A DNA stretch of 64,000 bases from Mesostigma viride (Eukaryota; Streptophyta; Mesostigmatophyceae; Mesostigmatales; Mesostigmataceae), in assembly GCA_009746045.1 (NCBI GenBank), contig RPFO01000106.1, positions 1,757,711-1,821,710 of the forward strand, given 5' to 3'. The position numbers were made by a program, and so were the translations under genes. The notes beneath the pieces are model-generated. The model did no database searches. It worked only from the letters and a program-made list of their open reading frames with translations, and was not told the origin of the DNA. This document shows positions 1 through 11,400 of this stretch, in pieces. Each line of letters begins with the position of its first letter. Position 1 is the stretch's first letter.

Positions 1-467
1 GAGGAAATTGTGCTGGGTATGCTTGCGACAAGATAGCGCAGTGGTGCAAATATGCCGCCCTGGCTGTGAGCGATGCCTCCACCGCAATGAGCTTGCTGCA
101 TACCCCCCCGCTGCTCAGGAAACCGGCTATGCCGCCACCCATACCTGCGAACAGCTCCAGCACGACGGTGGCACGCCCGAAGTCCGGAATGCGTTCCAGC
201 ACCTCTGCGCTAAAGCCGGGGTACGGCGTGATGGCACCCGGCTGGCGCCGCTTCCCCCCAGCACCCTTGGGCAGTGCCTGACATGCCGCCATCACCCGTG
301 CACGCACATCGCGCAGGCGTGGCAGGGGCGCAACCTGGGCAAGCCAACTTTGCCTCTGCGCATCCCGCGCTGGCAACGCCGCAGGCAGCACACACCGGTG
401 CCTATCGCGCGCGCGCTTGTCGCTAGCCGCTTGCGCCATGTGCACCGCTTGCGCGTCCGGCCACACG
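1..467 (-). CDS. C5 cytosine DNA methyltransferase-like domain, N-terminal part (window-truncated)
   Basis: Downstream of the second C9 run (468-476) the minus strand stays open in one frame to the window edge. It encodes motif I of C5 methyltransferases, LELFAGMGGGIAGF (about 118-163), followed by a motif-II-like segment IAVEASLTARAAYLHHC. Motif I binds S-adenosylmethionine; the later motif with the catalytic Cys would lie outside the window. An extra G in the run would fuse this frame to the Gag-protease frame, so the domain appears to be part of the element's polyprotein. Retrotransposons carrying C5 methyltransferases have been described in some algae and dinoflagellates (established knowledge). 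That this domain is a functional enzyme is inference. Confidence 0.6.
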
Positions 468-476
468 CCCCCCCCC

Positions 477-3400
477 AGTTCTCAGCCGCATCCCCTGGCT
501 CCACCTCTATGCTGGCGGGCGACACCACTGCAGCCACACACGCGTCTAGCGACACCACCCCCTGCGGGTTAGGCTCCGGGTCGCTGCTGCACTGAATGGG
601 AAGAAGCGCCTTTTGCTTCCCCTCCCCCTGCCAATCACGGCGGTAGGTCGCAACCTCCAGCCAAGGGTCAATTATGAGCCCGAGGCGATACATGACGTCC
701 ATCCCGATAAGGGCTGCATACCCACACCTGTCGACCACCAAGGCCGGCACAGCCACGCAGGCCATCCGCTTTGGGTCCGTGGGGTTGAGGATGACGTTGA
801 TCAGCATGGAAGTCATTGCATCGGGTCGCGCCGCTGGCCCTTTCCATCCCTCCACGAGAACGGTGCTGTCTATGAGCCCGCCGTTCTCACGGGTCGCACC
901 ACACATCTTGGCCAGCTCCATGGTGATCACGAGCGGCCCGGCTCCGCCATCCAGCTTGGTGACGGACTTTGCGCTGGGGCACACCATAGGGCCCCAACAA
1001 GTGCCGTCCTCGCTGATTGCCTGGAAAGCGATAGCCGGGGACCCATCAGGGTGCTTTGCCACCGTGACTGTCCTCGGCACCCGTGACATCCGCTCCTCGC
1101 GGGTTGCTTCCCGGGGCATGGTTGGTGCTGGGACGTCTGCCGGGGTTGCCGGCATAACTGGCATGGTGACCCGCCGCGCAGTTTCCGCCACCGGCAATGT
1201 GCGTGCGTCTAGGCTGTCGGCGCACCGCTGCAGTGCCGCAGCTGCTTGGTGCACCAACGTGATGCCCCGCTGCCCGCAGCCATCAATCACTTGCCTGGCA
1301 GAAAACAAGGGAGCATCAATCACTCCATCCACTGGCAAGAATGGTGGCAGCTTGCGCCGCTGCTCGGCGTCGGCGGGGTTCGGGTGCTCCAGCAGCGATG
1401 ACTCACCGCCGGTTGAACCTGCCGGGAACGATGCAGGAAGCTGGGGTGGCCCCCCCTCACCATTTCCCGTGGTTGGTAGGAACGACGGCAATGCCCGTGC
1501 CTGCTTGCCTCGGGTAGCTGCCTGGACCTCGACGGCATGGATAGGAGCCCAGAACAAGTCGGGTTGCTCCACCAGCGTATACGCGTCATACGCTTCCATC
1601 CCCGCCGCCTGCCCACTCGGTTGGCTGGGTGACGCCGGCGCTGCCGATACCTCAGCTGCCTGCTCTGTTGGCGTGCTGTCGGCCGCCACCATGGCCGCTG
1701 CATGTGCTTGCACGGTCTTGGTGACCACTGGGTACTTGCACCCTGCCGGAGCATGGGCGGGCGTTCCAGCCGCGTGCTCCTTCTTGCACTGGGCTGGGCA
1801 GGCCCGCTTCACGTGATCTGGCTTCCCGCAGATCCAACATGCCTTGTGCGGGTCAGCCGTCGCCTGGCCGGTGCTGCTGGAGGCCGTGTTGTCGCCCCCC
1901 GCGCTGGCTGGCTTGTCCGCCTGCGACCCAAACTGCCGGCTGCTTGGTCCACCCCTTCCACCGCTGGACCCTCCACCGCCTGATTGCGCGCCACCCACCC
2001 TGTTACCCTTGTGCGCTTGGGCGACTTCTTGGCGTACCAGCTCCACTAGGTCCGGGAGACCCCGTGCCTGTCGCCGGTTGAATGCATGCACTTCCGTGCA
2101 CAGCTGGGCCAGGTCCCAGTGACAACCAAATCTAGGTTGTGGGATCATGGCAGCTTTTGGACCCAACGCCTTGAGCCACTTCTCACACGCCTCCGCCTCC
2201 GTCCATGCCGGGACCTCATCCCGCAAGACCTCCAGGCGGTCCATCGTGGCGTCAGGCGACTCCTTGTCCCCCACCTTGAAATCATGCCACTCCGCCTCCG
2301 CCTTGGTGGAGGAGTGGGCGTACTTGGCGCGCAGCAGTTCCCACAGCTCCTCGGCAGGGTCGACGTCAAATACCACGTGTTGGTAGTCCGGCAAGCCTTG
2401 TTGGTCGCGCCTGTACCACACATCGGATCTTCCCGTCTTCAGCGCCACCTCATGGTAGCCTGTGACCCACCGCTGCACCAGCTTTTGCGTGTTGCCCGAG
2501 AAAAACATTGGGATGTTGTCCATCTCAAAGGACTTCGGCAGCTGGTTATGCGTGACGATATACTGCTGGTGCAGCCAAGTCTTATATTTCCAATAGGCTT
2601 GGTTGATGTCAACAAGCCCACCGTCAGCAGTATACCTGTCCTTGAGCTCCACCTGCGCTTGCACCGGCATTCCCACCTTGGATCCCTCAATCGGCGACCC
2701 ATTGTAGCCCACCGGCATGCTTGGCGTCCTTGGTAGAGTAGCCACAAACCTCGGCTCCAGCCCATAGCCTCGTTCCACCGTGTATGGACTGCCTCGCTGC
2801 AATCCCGGAATGATGCCTGGCCGCACCCACGGTGTTTGTAGCCGTGGCGTCGCTGGGTTTGTTGGTGCCGGCGCATGCGGCACGCCAAAAGAAAACCCAG
2901 TTTGTGCACTAGGCATCCCAGGCACATGCTGCCGCGACGCCTGCATCTGTGGCGCTTGCGCCTGTGGCTGCACGGATGGTGCCTGCGACATTAAAGGCAC
3001 CTGCGACTGCAACACCTGCGCTTGGGGCTGCCAAACTTGCGCCTGCGGCTGCAACACTTGCGGCTGTGGTAGGTGCGGCGCTGGTGTCAGCGTTGCTTGC
3101 GCGGTCCACGTCGCGTGCAGACTTGCAATCTGCGCCGCCAACTGCGCCGTCTGCTGCTGCTGCAACTGCATAGCCAGCTGTTGCTGCTGCATCTGTTGTT
3201 GGGATTGTGCTACATGTTGCAAAATCTGCTGCAACACATCCGCACCCACCCCCTGGCTGGCACTTGGCCCCGGCGCTAGCCCGGTGCCTGCCAACCCGCT
3301 GAGCCGTATCTGCGATGATGGTGTGATGGGAAGTACTGTTCCATCTTGAGGACCTGCCGCGCTGCCACCCAGCCCTCCGTTGACGACCGATGTGTCACCA

Positions 3401-3617
3401 CCACCACCACCAACGCCACCACTCCGATCGGCGACCCCCCCCCATTGCCCATCCCGGAACCCGAGGCTGCTGGTGGGACGAGTGGCCCATTGCCGTTGTC
3501 GCCAGTTGGCAAGGATGCCTGCGTGCCTGCAGCATCACCCTGCCGCGGTGCGCCATCCACCACCGTGCCTTGGTTGGGGTTGGCGCCCCCTTGATGTTGA
3601 CCATCTTGGTCTGCCAT
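477..3617 (-). CDS. gag-pr: Gag-zinc knuckle-protease polyprotein (one frameshift)
   Basis: The first ATG in the leading frame is at 3617-3615 (MADQDGQ...). The frame breaks at the C9 run 3435-3443 and continues as one frame to about 477. The N-terminal part is low complexity and very Gln-rich (about 3050-3200). A Gag-like helical region lies near 1990-2600 (contains ELWELLRAKYAHS). A CCHC knuckle, CWICGKPDHVKRACP, lies at about 1797-1842. After a Pro/Ala linker comes a retropepsin-like segment with LDGGA near 945 (families usually have D-T/S-G) and the distal signature ALIGMDVMYRLGLIIDP near 670-720. These are typical of LTR retrotransposon particle proteins, which package the element RNA in cytoplasmic particles. 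The D-G-G active-site variant may mean an inactive or unusual protease. Confidence 0.75.
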
Positions 3618-5081
3618 CAAGCTTCGTGCTTGTGCTCTCGTGAGCACCGTTTCTGCAACCAATCAGTGGGCTACAGAGTGAGCAGACGTAGTGCAAAATC
3701 AGTATGCACCACAGGGGCCACCACTTGGCCCCTTCAACTTGCTGGCACCACACCAGATGCACAGGGCAAGGAGAAAGAAAACAATTGCCTGAAAGCTGAA
3801 AACCAATGCTGCTTCAGGACCTTCTTGCAAGCTGCCTGCCTTGACAGCCTTGCACAGCCAGCTTTACCTCTATTCCTAGTATTCAGGAAGAGGCCTCAGC
3901 CTTGACCAAGCTTACCTACCAACTCTCAGTCTAGCTCTGTGTGGATAAGACGAGAAGCCAGTGCCAACTGCACTTCTCAAAAAGGTGAGACCTGAGAGTG
4001 AGGTATGACTAGGTTAGGCTTCACACTGTGTTCTTTGTTGCAAATGAAATAACGTTTTTATTACCAATACTCTACCTAACTTGGCAGCTCTGTTTCAGCA
4101 ATGGCTGGGCTCGATGAAAGAAAGGAGGGCTGGCCACACTTGCCACGCACCACCATGACCAAGACAGAGTTCAAGGATCCACACAGAGCTACATCCAACG
4201 CCCTGGTGGAAACACACACTTATCCCAATGAATGCCTCACACTTACGCAATATCTTGCGTCAGCCTTACCTCGTAGCCACGCTCAGTATCTGATCCTGAC
4301 GACAACCGCTTTGTCGTCCATACTGCTTCAATTACACCAAAGCTACTCCGTGGCACTCGGCTTTGGTCAGCACCAAGACCTAAAAGTACACAAAATCCTA
4401 AGTCGTTGTCTGCAACGACTCCCTGTTCCGCATATGAAACATATCATCTAGCACTTTCTCTTTAGACGACAAAATCAACTAGACAACCTGGGTAGGCCAG
4501 AAATCCCAGACGACAAAATGCCCTTGTCGCAGAGCACTCCAGTGTCGACTTCCCGACCCCTGAGCTTGCCAAACAACTATATCACCAACCAAGCATGTAC
4601 GACAACTAGCTGGCCCTGACGAGAAAAGCTGCCTCGTCGCATTCACAAAAGCGGCTTGCCAGCCTGCCGAATATCAATGCCAATATTGCACGACATTATC
4701 TACCTGCAGCGGACAGTTCTCGAAATCAATAACGCGCCATGCAGCCTGCGTGCACGTGCATGTTCAGCCTGCACGATCCGCATAATGGCCAGGCTGGCAG
4801 CCTAGCTTGGTCCATGTTGTAGTCCAGCAGCCAGTGCGTGCTGCTTGCCAGCGTTGGCACTGACCTCCTGGTGACGCATATCAGTACCGCTGTCAACTCC
4901 CAGTGCTGCGCGTCGCGCTACGGCGCATGCGTTGCTCCCGTAAGGCCCAAATGCCAAAGGCGTAACAACTCGCACGCGCGCAATGCCTAGCTGCCTCGCC
5001 TCGTCCCCCGGGCCGGCCGCGTGGCGGCCGGCGGCCCCGCGTAAATCCAAGACTCGCGCGAATCGGAACGGCGCGCGACAG
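3618..5081. other. Retrotransposon leader / possible LTR region and gene-poor spacer
   Basis: No convincing exon is visible. The segment directly upstream of the Gag start on the minus strand should hold the element's leader, primer-binding site and 5' LTR, but the other LTR is outside the window, so the ends cannot be set. The trinucleotide-like motif GACGAC/GTCGTC recurs between 4300 and 4640. From about 4910 to 5060 the DNA becomes very GC-rich, which may be the 5' part of the next gene. Confidence 0.3.
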
Positions 5082-5610
5082 GATTGCATACGAGTCAGCT
5101 CACCCCATCTCAAGCGAGGAAGAAGAAGAAGAAGACGACGACGACGAAGATGAAGACGAAGACGAAGAAGTCGACATCGAGAATACCACACCTCAGAAGA
5201 CGGCCGTGCCAGCTGCATCACCCCAGCCGTCGAAGGTGCAGGAAGCCGTCGTTCGCCCTCCCGCCAAGCGCGTCAACTTCGAAGAAGACGTGAAGCTCAA
5301 GCCGGCATTGAAGAAGCAGAACACCGGCACCAAGAAGACACCGGCACCGTCCCCTCCCAAGGCAGCAGTGCCTCCAGCTGCAGCACCTGCTGCAAAGACC
5401 CCGTCCCCCGCTAAGGCGGCAGGCTCTTCAGCCGCACCATCTGCTCCAAAGAACTCCTCACCTGTGAAGCATGCCCGTGCAGCAGAGGCAGCTCTCAGGA
5501 TTGCCATGGCCATGCAGGCTGACATGATCAAGAATATGAAAGGGCAGGGTCTCTCTGACGAGAAAATCAAGGATACACTCAAGACGTTTGCAGCAGCCAT
5601 GCAGAAGTGA
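5082..5610 (+). CDS. Acidic-tract, Lys/Pro/Ala-rich protein, last exon (probable nuclear protein)
   Basis: An open frame ends at TGA 5608-5610. It starts behind a possible acceptor (CAG at 5079-5081), though the frame also stays open upstream, so the true start is unresolved. It begins IAYESAHPISS, then a run of about 20 Glu/Asp, then a basic stretch (PPAKRVNFEEDV), a Pro/Ala/Lys-rich linker, and a C-terminal helix ending DTLKTFAAAMQK. An acidic block followed by a Lys-rich tail is common in nucleoplasmin-like and other histone-binding or nucleolar proteins, but I see no diagnostic domain. The sense codon bias is GC-rich, unlike the flanking AT-richer DNA. Function unassigned. Confidence 0.45.
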
Positions 5611-6530
5611 ATGGTGTTACTATGGCTGATAGAATGCACACACACGTGTGGTGATAAAGGCTTATTTTGATGAGCATTTGCATAATGCCAGAGTGCATGA
5701 AATCATTTTATTGTGAATGATAATAATCAATTTAATTCAAATACCCATGCATGCCCACGTGTATTGTATATTTCCTGTGCTAGCAGCTGTCACCCTTCCA
5801 GGGTGTTTCACGTTGTTTTCCTGCATGTGGGTGAATGTGCATGTCAGGTGGAACCTCTGGGGTCACCTTGGGTTTTTGTAGACTGGCTACAGACTGTACA
5901 TAGATCAAGGCTAGGTCGTCTACTGTGCATCATTATTTTACATTTGGCTACAAGGCCTCAGCTACAACGGCTACAATATGGAGCTAGCTACTGGTCAGGG
6001 CTAATCTGGCCTCCGGGGGGCGTCTACATATATTGTGGAAGATCATCAAGTCGATCCAGAAGACCTTGGGCTAGCTTAATTAATTAATTAATTAATTAAT
6101 TAATTAAACTCGTGCTCCCGTTGGGGAGTCACGGAGCACCGAAGTGCTTTTAATCCCTGTGTGTGCACAACAGGAGAAAGGGCAGAGACCCCCAGTGTCC
6201 TTCATGCCAAAGGCATGCCACAGCTGCATTCGGGCGCGCTAGCTAAAAGACATGCTAACGATCCGGCAAACTGTGGGTGCAATAAGACCCATGTGAGCAT
6301 ATCATAGCAAGGAGCGTGGGCAAGTTATCTGATCGAAGCCATGACGTAGCATGGCTGTACAAAGACTAAGCTAAGGCTGTGGCTGGTTGTGTACCGTGCG
6401 TGAGCAGTGCACGTGACTAGGTATGGTGGCACAGCTAGGCATGCAAACATTCTAAGCATGGCTGCCATGGCAACAGTGACTACCAATGAAGTCAAGCTAG
6501 GGCTATTCTAGTCTAGCCCGCTGGGGGCGT
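5611..6530. other. Intergenic stretch, no gene seen
   Basis: 3' flank of the acidic-protein exon. It contains a TTAA microsatellite and, near 6000-6070, a short diverged copy of the sequence that recurs at 6500-6570, which suggests old repeat debris. No exon-like frame was found. Confidence 0.4.
6076..6107. repeat. (TTAA)n microsatellite
   Basis: Eight uninterrupted units of a self-complementary tetranucleotide, able to form a hairpin. Confidence 0.9.
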
Positions 6531-8137
6531 CCACATCTTGTGGTTGATCATCAGGTCCCCACCCCTCCAGTACACCTTGGGCTTCTGGGGGTCCTGCTTG
6601 TGGCGGAGGTATTCAGGCCACAGGTCACGTCGCTGTTGCTGCTGAGCGGGGCCGGGTCAGGTCGTCGTCCAGCGTCCAGGTGAGGTCGTGCAACCGCTTG
6701 CGACGAGAGAGGAACCGCCGCTTGTCCTCACGGGAGGGGAAGGTGAGAAGGACTGGTGGGGGAGCCGCCTTGTCCCGTGAGTGGGGAAGGCGCGGTGGCA
6801 CCCACTCAGTTCTACCTCACCTACCAGGCCCATGAGGGTAAGGAGCTGGGCTAGCTTCTTGGGGTCTTGCTTCTGGCGGATTTATTCCGGCCATGCACAG
6901 GTCACGTCGCTGCTGCTCACTGTATCAAGTCGGCTGAGTTAGGTCAGGTCGTCCTCCAGCATCCAGGTAAAGTCGTGCAATGAACATCTTGCGACAAGAT
7001 CGAGGAACAGCCGCTCATCCTCTGGACAAGGAGTGGAAGGTGAGCAGGCCTGGTGGGGGAGCTGCCGTGTCTCGTGAGTGGGGACGGCGGTCATGGCGCC
7101 CACGCAGTTCTACTTCACCTGCCAGGCGCGGCCCATGAGGGTAAGAAGCTTGCTCTTGAGCTCGTCCGCAATGGAGAAGTTGCCGTAGATCCCCTCAGTG
7201 GCTCCTGGGGGAAATGACGCAGCACCACTCGGCACTCGCGGCGGGCGCGATCGGTGGCCTCCCGTTGTTCCGCCTGGCGGTGGACAGCTCCTGGAGTTTC
7301 ATGGCGATGGCGTCCGTGGTCGAGGCGGTCGCTGACCACAGTGCTCAGGTCCGCAGTGGAGAGCGGCAGCAGGTCGCTAGCGTTCTACCGAGTGGGCTGG
7401 GCTGCTATGGTGGCCGTCTGCGCCGCGATCTCCGGGACTTGCGTGGCAAGGGCCTCGGTATGGGCGGTGATGGCTTCAAGCTTCTTGAAGCGCATGCCGC
7501 ACTTGCCTTCCACCTAGTTAAAAGCGAGAGACTAGGGCAGCATGCGTATCAGAGGCCTGCGCGCAGCGGTCTGCAGCGCCGTGAGCTGAGGTTACAGTGT
7601 GTGGGCGACCTTGGTTTCCGCATGCATTGGAGACCTTGGCTTTCACCGTGTTGAGCGCCGTGGTCGGCGACGTCATCTTCTCGGCCAGCGGCCCGGTTAC
7701 GTGCTCCTCTGGACAGCACTGCGCGGACGTCATCATGGCAGAGGGAGAGAGCCGGTTTGGCTGCCGGCGCTGCCGTTGAGGAGCTTACGAAGAGGGCGCT
7801 TTTCTTGAGCTGAAAGAAGCTGAAAAGGATAGCCTGGCGGTGGACGACTGGCCCTGTGTGCTGGCCTGGTGTGATGACAGCGCGCAGTACATTCTTCCGC
7901 GGTCAGGCTTATAGCCAGAGCTGCGCGAAAAGTAGCGGTGGCTGGGTGGGAAGCAACTCCATTTGTGTGAGCGGCAGGGTTTCTTGGGCTCGGGAGAGCC
8001 GAGAGGCGCTTGCAGCGATGGGTTGGCGGGTAATGCGGGTGCCGGCTGATCGAGAACATCCGAACAATGGCGAGTGGGTTGGGCAGGGAGCCGGAAAGCT
8101 CCTTTTCCAGACCCCGTTTAGCTTTTGGTGACTTCAT
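6531..8137 (-). pseudogene. Decayed coiled-coil ORF, possible transposon-derived
   Basis: Minus-strand frames read in pieces that look like one broken protein: MKSPKAKRGLEKELSG (from 8137), then MTSPTTALNTVKAKVSNAC (near 7700), a heptad-like helix GMRFKKLEAITAHTEALATQVPEIAAQTATIAAQ (split here: GMRFKKLEAI near 7500), AMKLQELSTARRNNGRPPIA near 7290, and NFSIADELKSKLLTLMGRAW near 7150. Stops and frameshifts separate them. The order and coiled-coil character resemble an ORF1/Gag-type transposon protein or a host pseudogene. No enzymatic motif is present. The 3' end is tandemly duplicated (6565-7142). Confidence 0.35.
6565..7142. repeat. Diverged tandem duplication, unit about 277-298 bp
   Basis: Two copies share the landmarks CAGGTCACGTCGCTG (6621 and 6898) and CAGTTCTAC..CACCT (6807 and 7105). 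Indels make the offset vary from 277 to 298 bp. The copies differ at many sites, so the duplication is old. Confidence 0.8.
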
Positions 8138-8455
8138 AGCTGGGATTGTGTCACGTGCGTAACTTTTCTGATATTGCGTCTTAGCCGTAACCGATTATAC
8201 TGGCGGGTGTGCCTTGAAAAGATGCATCGAACGCAACTGATCTGACTGACTTTGGGGCTCAGACGCATCAGTTCTGAACTCCGCTCTCAGCCATGCCGCT
8301 GTCAGCCAAAATTTCGCAGGGTGCTAGAATACATCAATGCAGCCTCTACTATGTCCCAGCAACCTTGCATGTAGTCGTGCACTACTTGTTCCATTTATGA
8401 TCAAGCTGAGCGGATAAAGCCGAGAGGAGCTGCAGCACAACGGAGTTACCAGCAG

Positions 8456-11400
8456 TTACTTTCTGGGCACGGCCTTGCCCTTGAAAAAGGCGCGCAAGCC
8501 CACGATGACCTGCCCAAAGTTGCCTGTGACGGGCACCAGTTCGTCCGCGATCCAAGCGGGGAGCTTCCTTGAGACTCCTCTGCTCGCCTGAATAGACTGA
8601 CCACCGTAGGGCCTGTCCACCAAAGGAGCAGGTTCTGCCTGCCCAGCTGTGGATGAGGCGGGGGCCTCTCGGGTCAAGCTCCCAGGGGCACCGGCCAGGG
8701 ACTCGGACGGGGAAGGCACGAGGCCGATGGTGTATCGGGCGTCTACCAGCAGGATCACGGCATAGTCGTCTTTGTGCCGAATAGCGCGCCCTGTGATGCA
8801 GCCACATGCCATCCAACAGAATTCCCAAGCCGCATGGGAGGCAAGTTGCTGTGAGAATTCATAAATACCCAATCACCATGTAGCGAATAGCCCCACATGA
8901 GTGTAAACCGGCCCCAAGGTCTCCTGCTACAAATAAGGTCACCAAGTAATCTGCCAAGTTGCGCCTGGGTCAGGAGGTCATGGTCAGCTAAAACCAGCAA
9001 CGATGACCATGTGTTCATATCCACAGGTATGTCCTGTCTGTGTATAATACTGACAACATACGTGGCGGCAACGGCCAGATGGCCAACATAATTTCCTAAC
9101 CCCAGCCCAAGTTGCCATGGAATCCAAGCATACAGCAACGGCCCCATGCAACAAAGATGGGCAAAACTCCATACTACTGGAAGGAAAGAAAAGTGACCAA
9201 GGCAGCATTTTCAAGGTATGGCTAAGGGCAGGCCATGTCCCAATCATAGTCGCACATCGCATGAAGCAAAAGGGCACATACCAATGGACTGGTTGACAGC
9301 CCGCATGCATAAGTTCTCGTAATACTCGCGCCCGGAACACATCCCTTTGCCGGGCTCCCCAGAACGCCCGGCATTCACCAATGCCCTGCTGGCAACGCCA
9401 CGGCCGTTGACCCCGTTGCTCGGCCCCGTCAAAAAAGCCGCGCCACCCTGGTCAGGTGCACAGGAAATCGAGCCAGAGCTCCCAGCGCCCCCTGGGCCTA
9501 TGGGGTCTCGCTCGGCCACGGCCTGGCTGGAAGGGGCCTGGCTGGCATCGGGTTGAGAGCTGGCGATGCGGTCCAGGTACTCCATCCTCGCGCAGAGCTC
9601 AGGGTCCCCAGGGTTTGCGTACGGCAGGCCCATCATGACCACGCACCTGCAGGGGGTGGGGTGGGTGGGGGTTCAGGCAGATGCGCGCAGGAAAGAAATC
9701 GATCAGAGCAACCTTTGTCAGGCAAGCAGGCCCTGGGATGGTCTATCCTAGCAAACTACCTGTCTTGGAAGTTCAATCTTGTTAGTTATTATTACGAATA
9801 GTAAATTATCTGCCTTGGATATCCCCTTTGGTAAGGTCCCCCCCCTTTCTCTCGGATAGAGATTAAGGAGTTTCTAGGGAGGCGTTGGAGTAAATCCAAA
9901 ACTAACCTGACTGGACTCACCCAGTCATCCCTGGTGGTCATGGCATGTACACCGAAAACTATGCGTCCATGCACGAGCTGCCATGGTGCCAGAACTCCCC
10001 ACAAGAATGCACCCGGGTAAAATAGATGCACAGTGTGCTCAGTGCTTAAACAAAGCACTTGCGCCATGTACTCCTTCGAGCACGAGTGGTACTTAGTCAA
10101 GCCGCTGTGCTCCCGACTGGGCTTGCCGACACGCCCTGCCATCCTCCAAAATCCAATAATCGTCCTAGGGCAGAAGCTGTCCATCCAGAGTCCAGACCCA
10201 TGCAGCAAGCGAGCATGGCCAACCGTTACTCTAATCTGCCACATTAGCCGGGGGGTATGTGCTTCGGAAGCCCCGAGGACCTACTCTAGTATGGACACAA
10301 TAATCATTCCGACCGGCGCCTGGCCCCCCACCCGACCCTTTCTCCCCGCACAGTGCCACCTGCATGCACCTCCCATTCCAAAGCAGAAGCTCTACGGCAT
10401 CTCTTTACCTACCGCCCCAGCCCATCACTGAAGTTGATCCCCTCCGACATCTTGCCGCCCACCACGGACATAAGCAGGGCACCCCCCTTTCCGGTAGCTC
10501 CTGGATTCTCAGCGTCCTGCATAGAAAGAGAGGAAAAGAGAATGTTCAAGCGCACTAAGCCCCATGCAGAAAGGTCAGGGGCATACCACCAGGGTGGTAG
10601 ACAACAGTAGCTAAGGGGCATAGGGTTGCTTGTGAAACAGCACTGGTTAAAGTCATGGAAAAGGGGACTGGACTGCCATGAATGGAGCAGGAGCGTGCGT
10701 GTGGAGTTTTTAGTGAATTTCCTGCGCGGGCGTAAGGCACATGATTACAGTTGGAAGTTGGTGGAGAGTTGGCGGGTGCAATGAAGTATGGGTTAAACCA
10801 ATCGAGATGTTGGCAGAGGACTCGGCTGGCTGGCTGTCTCGAGGAAGATGCCATGCCATTTCATTTCATTAGCTCTTACTGACGCCTGCAACGGTCCCTG
10901 TTTATGTGCCCGAGCAGGCTAACACTTGCACTGGCTGCAAATCGCACCACGGAATGTGAGGCAACAGAAGGTATGCGGATGTATGCAATTCTAATTCTAC
11001 TTATTGGAGGCAGAAAAGGGGCTTGGAAGAGTGCATGGAAATATCTAACTATGTGTGGACTTCAAGTGGAAAAAGCATCAACAAAGTCAGTTGTTTCCTT
11101 GTCAGGGCAGCAGCAGCGTTTCCTTGTCAGGGCAGCTGCAAAACCTGACACAACAGAAGTTAGAAAAAAACAGGTTTAAGTTTTATCCGGCCCCTGTCCA
11201 TGTCACCTCGTGGGCCGACGCCACCTGGCACCCACCTGCTGGGTGCTCTGGATCGCGTCCTGGTACGCCGACAGTATGGCGTCTACATCAGCGGCCCCTC
11301 TTGGCTCCCGAAATATCTGTTTCGAAGCGAGAAACGAAGGCAACAAACGTGCGCAGGCATGCGAACGACAGCATTAGCTTCACCCCGCAGCCCCATACCC

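Larger units (their letters stand above)
1..3617 (-). mobile_element. LTR-type retrotransposon, 5' half (Gag-protease-DNA methyltransferase), cut by window edge
   Basis: A coding block on the minus strand runs off the left end of the window. In coding order it contains a Gag-like region, a CCHC zinc knuckle, a retropepsin-like region and the beginning of a C5 cytosine methyltransferase domain. No reverse transcriptase or integrase is visible; they would lie beyond position 1. Two single-base frame breaks occur, both at runs of nine C on the plus strand (3435-3443 and 468-476), so the copy is either decayed, mis-assembled at homopolymers, or frameshifted. No LTR can be delimited because only one side is present. 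Family (Ty3-like or other) cannot be fixed without the polymerase. Confidence 0.75.

Noticed and set aside
4101-4451. 116-codon plus-strand frame
   Set aside because: No domain, and it lies in the expected leader/LTR region of the retrotransposon on the opposite strand.
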